Assembly: GCF_015711645.1 (NCBI RefSeq)
Contig: NZ_JABTEX010000002.1
Location: 1,612,001 to 1,676,000, forward strand
Source of the DNA: Planomonospora sp. ID82291
Lineage (GTDB): Bacteria; Actinomycetota; Actinomycetes; Streptosporangiales; Streptosporangiaceae
Length of the DNA stretch: 64,000 nt
Reading direction: 5' to 3'
In this document: piece after piece, positions 63,981 to 64,000 of the stretch
Position numbering within the stretch: position 1 is the stretch's first letter
Layout: each line of letters begins with the position of its first letter
Program-made: the position numbers and the translations under genes
Notes under the pieces: model-generated
Seen by the model: the letters and a program-made list of their open reading frames with translations, nothing else
Told to the model about the DNA's origin: nothing
Database searches by the model: none

Positions 63981-64000
63981 GTCGGCGCCGAAACGCCCGG

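Overview
The window is very GC-rich DNA (clearly above 70 % by eye outside one island) with dense, short-spaced genes, GTG starts and actinobacterial families (DUF6158, DUF5709, DUF3040, NIT-domain sensor kinase, an IdeR/DmdR-type iron box, CebR-type operators, streptogrisin-like protease). This points to a sporulating actinomycete, most likely Streptosporangiaceae. A chemoreceptor gene would suit a genus with motile spores, but that is inference. I saw no tRNA, rRNA or CRISPR array.

Layout. 1-9 kb: an iron-siderophore uptake operon under an iron box (cut by the left edge), a PAS/SpoIIE phosphatase with an anti-sigma kinase domain, a phospholipase D-like protein, a metallo-beta-lactamase-fold enzyme, a GlxA/AraC regulator, a class C serine hydrolase, and a secreted zinc-metallopeptidase homologue that has lost its catalytic residues. 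9.3-12.1 kb: a ChvE-type sugar-binding lipoprotein directly followed by a methyl-accepting chemotaxis protein. 12.2-22.6 kb: a less GC-rich island bounded on both sides by same-orientation 3' ends of an IS4-type element. It is littered with at least five transposase remnants and carries a truncated sensor kinase, a thioredoxin-like/Tat/fulvocin-C-related fusion protein, a small lipoprotein and a 1219-residue secreted metalloprotease-SGNH hydrolase-Fn3 protein. 22.6-33 kb: a DapF-like epimerase, GNAT and SnoaL-like proteins, an MFS remnant, ArsR with a divergent old-yellow-enzyme reductase, a kinase-fold protein, a NarL-type two-component pair, a lipoprotein N-acyltransferase, and DUF2306 with divergent TetR.

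33-47 kb is a sugar-acquisition region: a ChvE-MmsA-MmsB monosaccharide ABC transporter, an aldehyde dehydrogenase, and a cellobiose-type operon (binding protein, two permeases, GH1 beta-glucosidase, translationally coupled). The control region of the cellobiose operon holds four CebR-like palindromes. A ROK regulator follows, and a second ROK lies at 55-56 kb; no LacI-type CebR gene is present. 47-64 kb holds an Ohr peroxidase, an orphan cytochrome oxidase subunit I, a hemerythrin, NhaA with an EF-hand-like tail, an orphan NIT-domain sensor kinase, a streptogrisin-like protease with a PPC domain, a LysR regulator and several small acidic proteins.

Short local tandem repeats (9-49 bp units, 2-7 copies, unrelated sequences) recur in intergenic gaps across the whole window and once inside a kinase linker.
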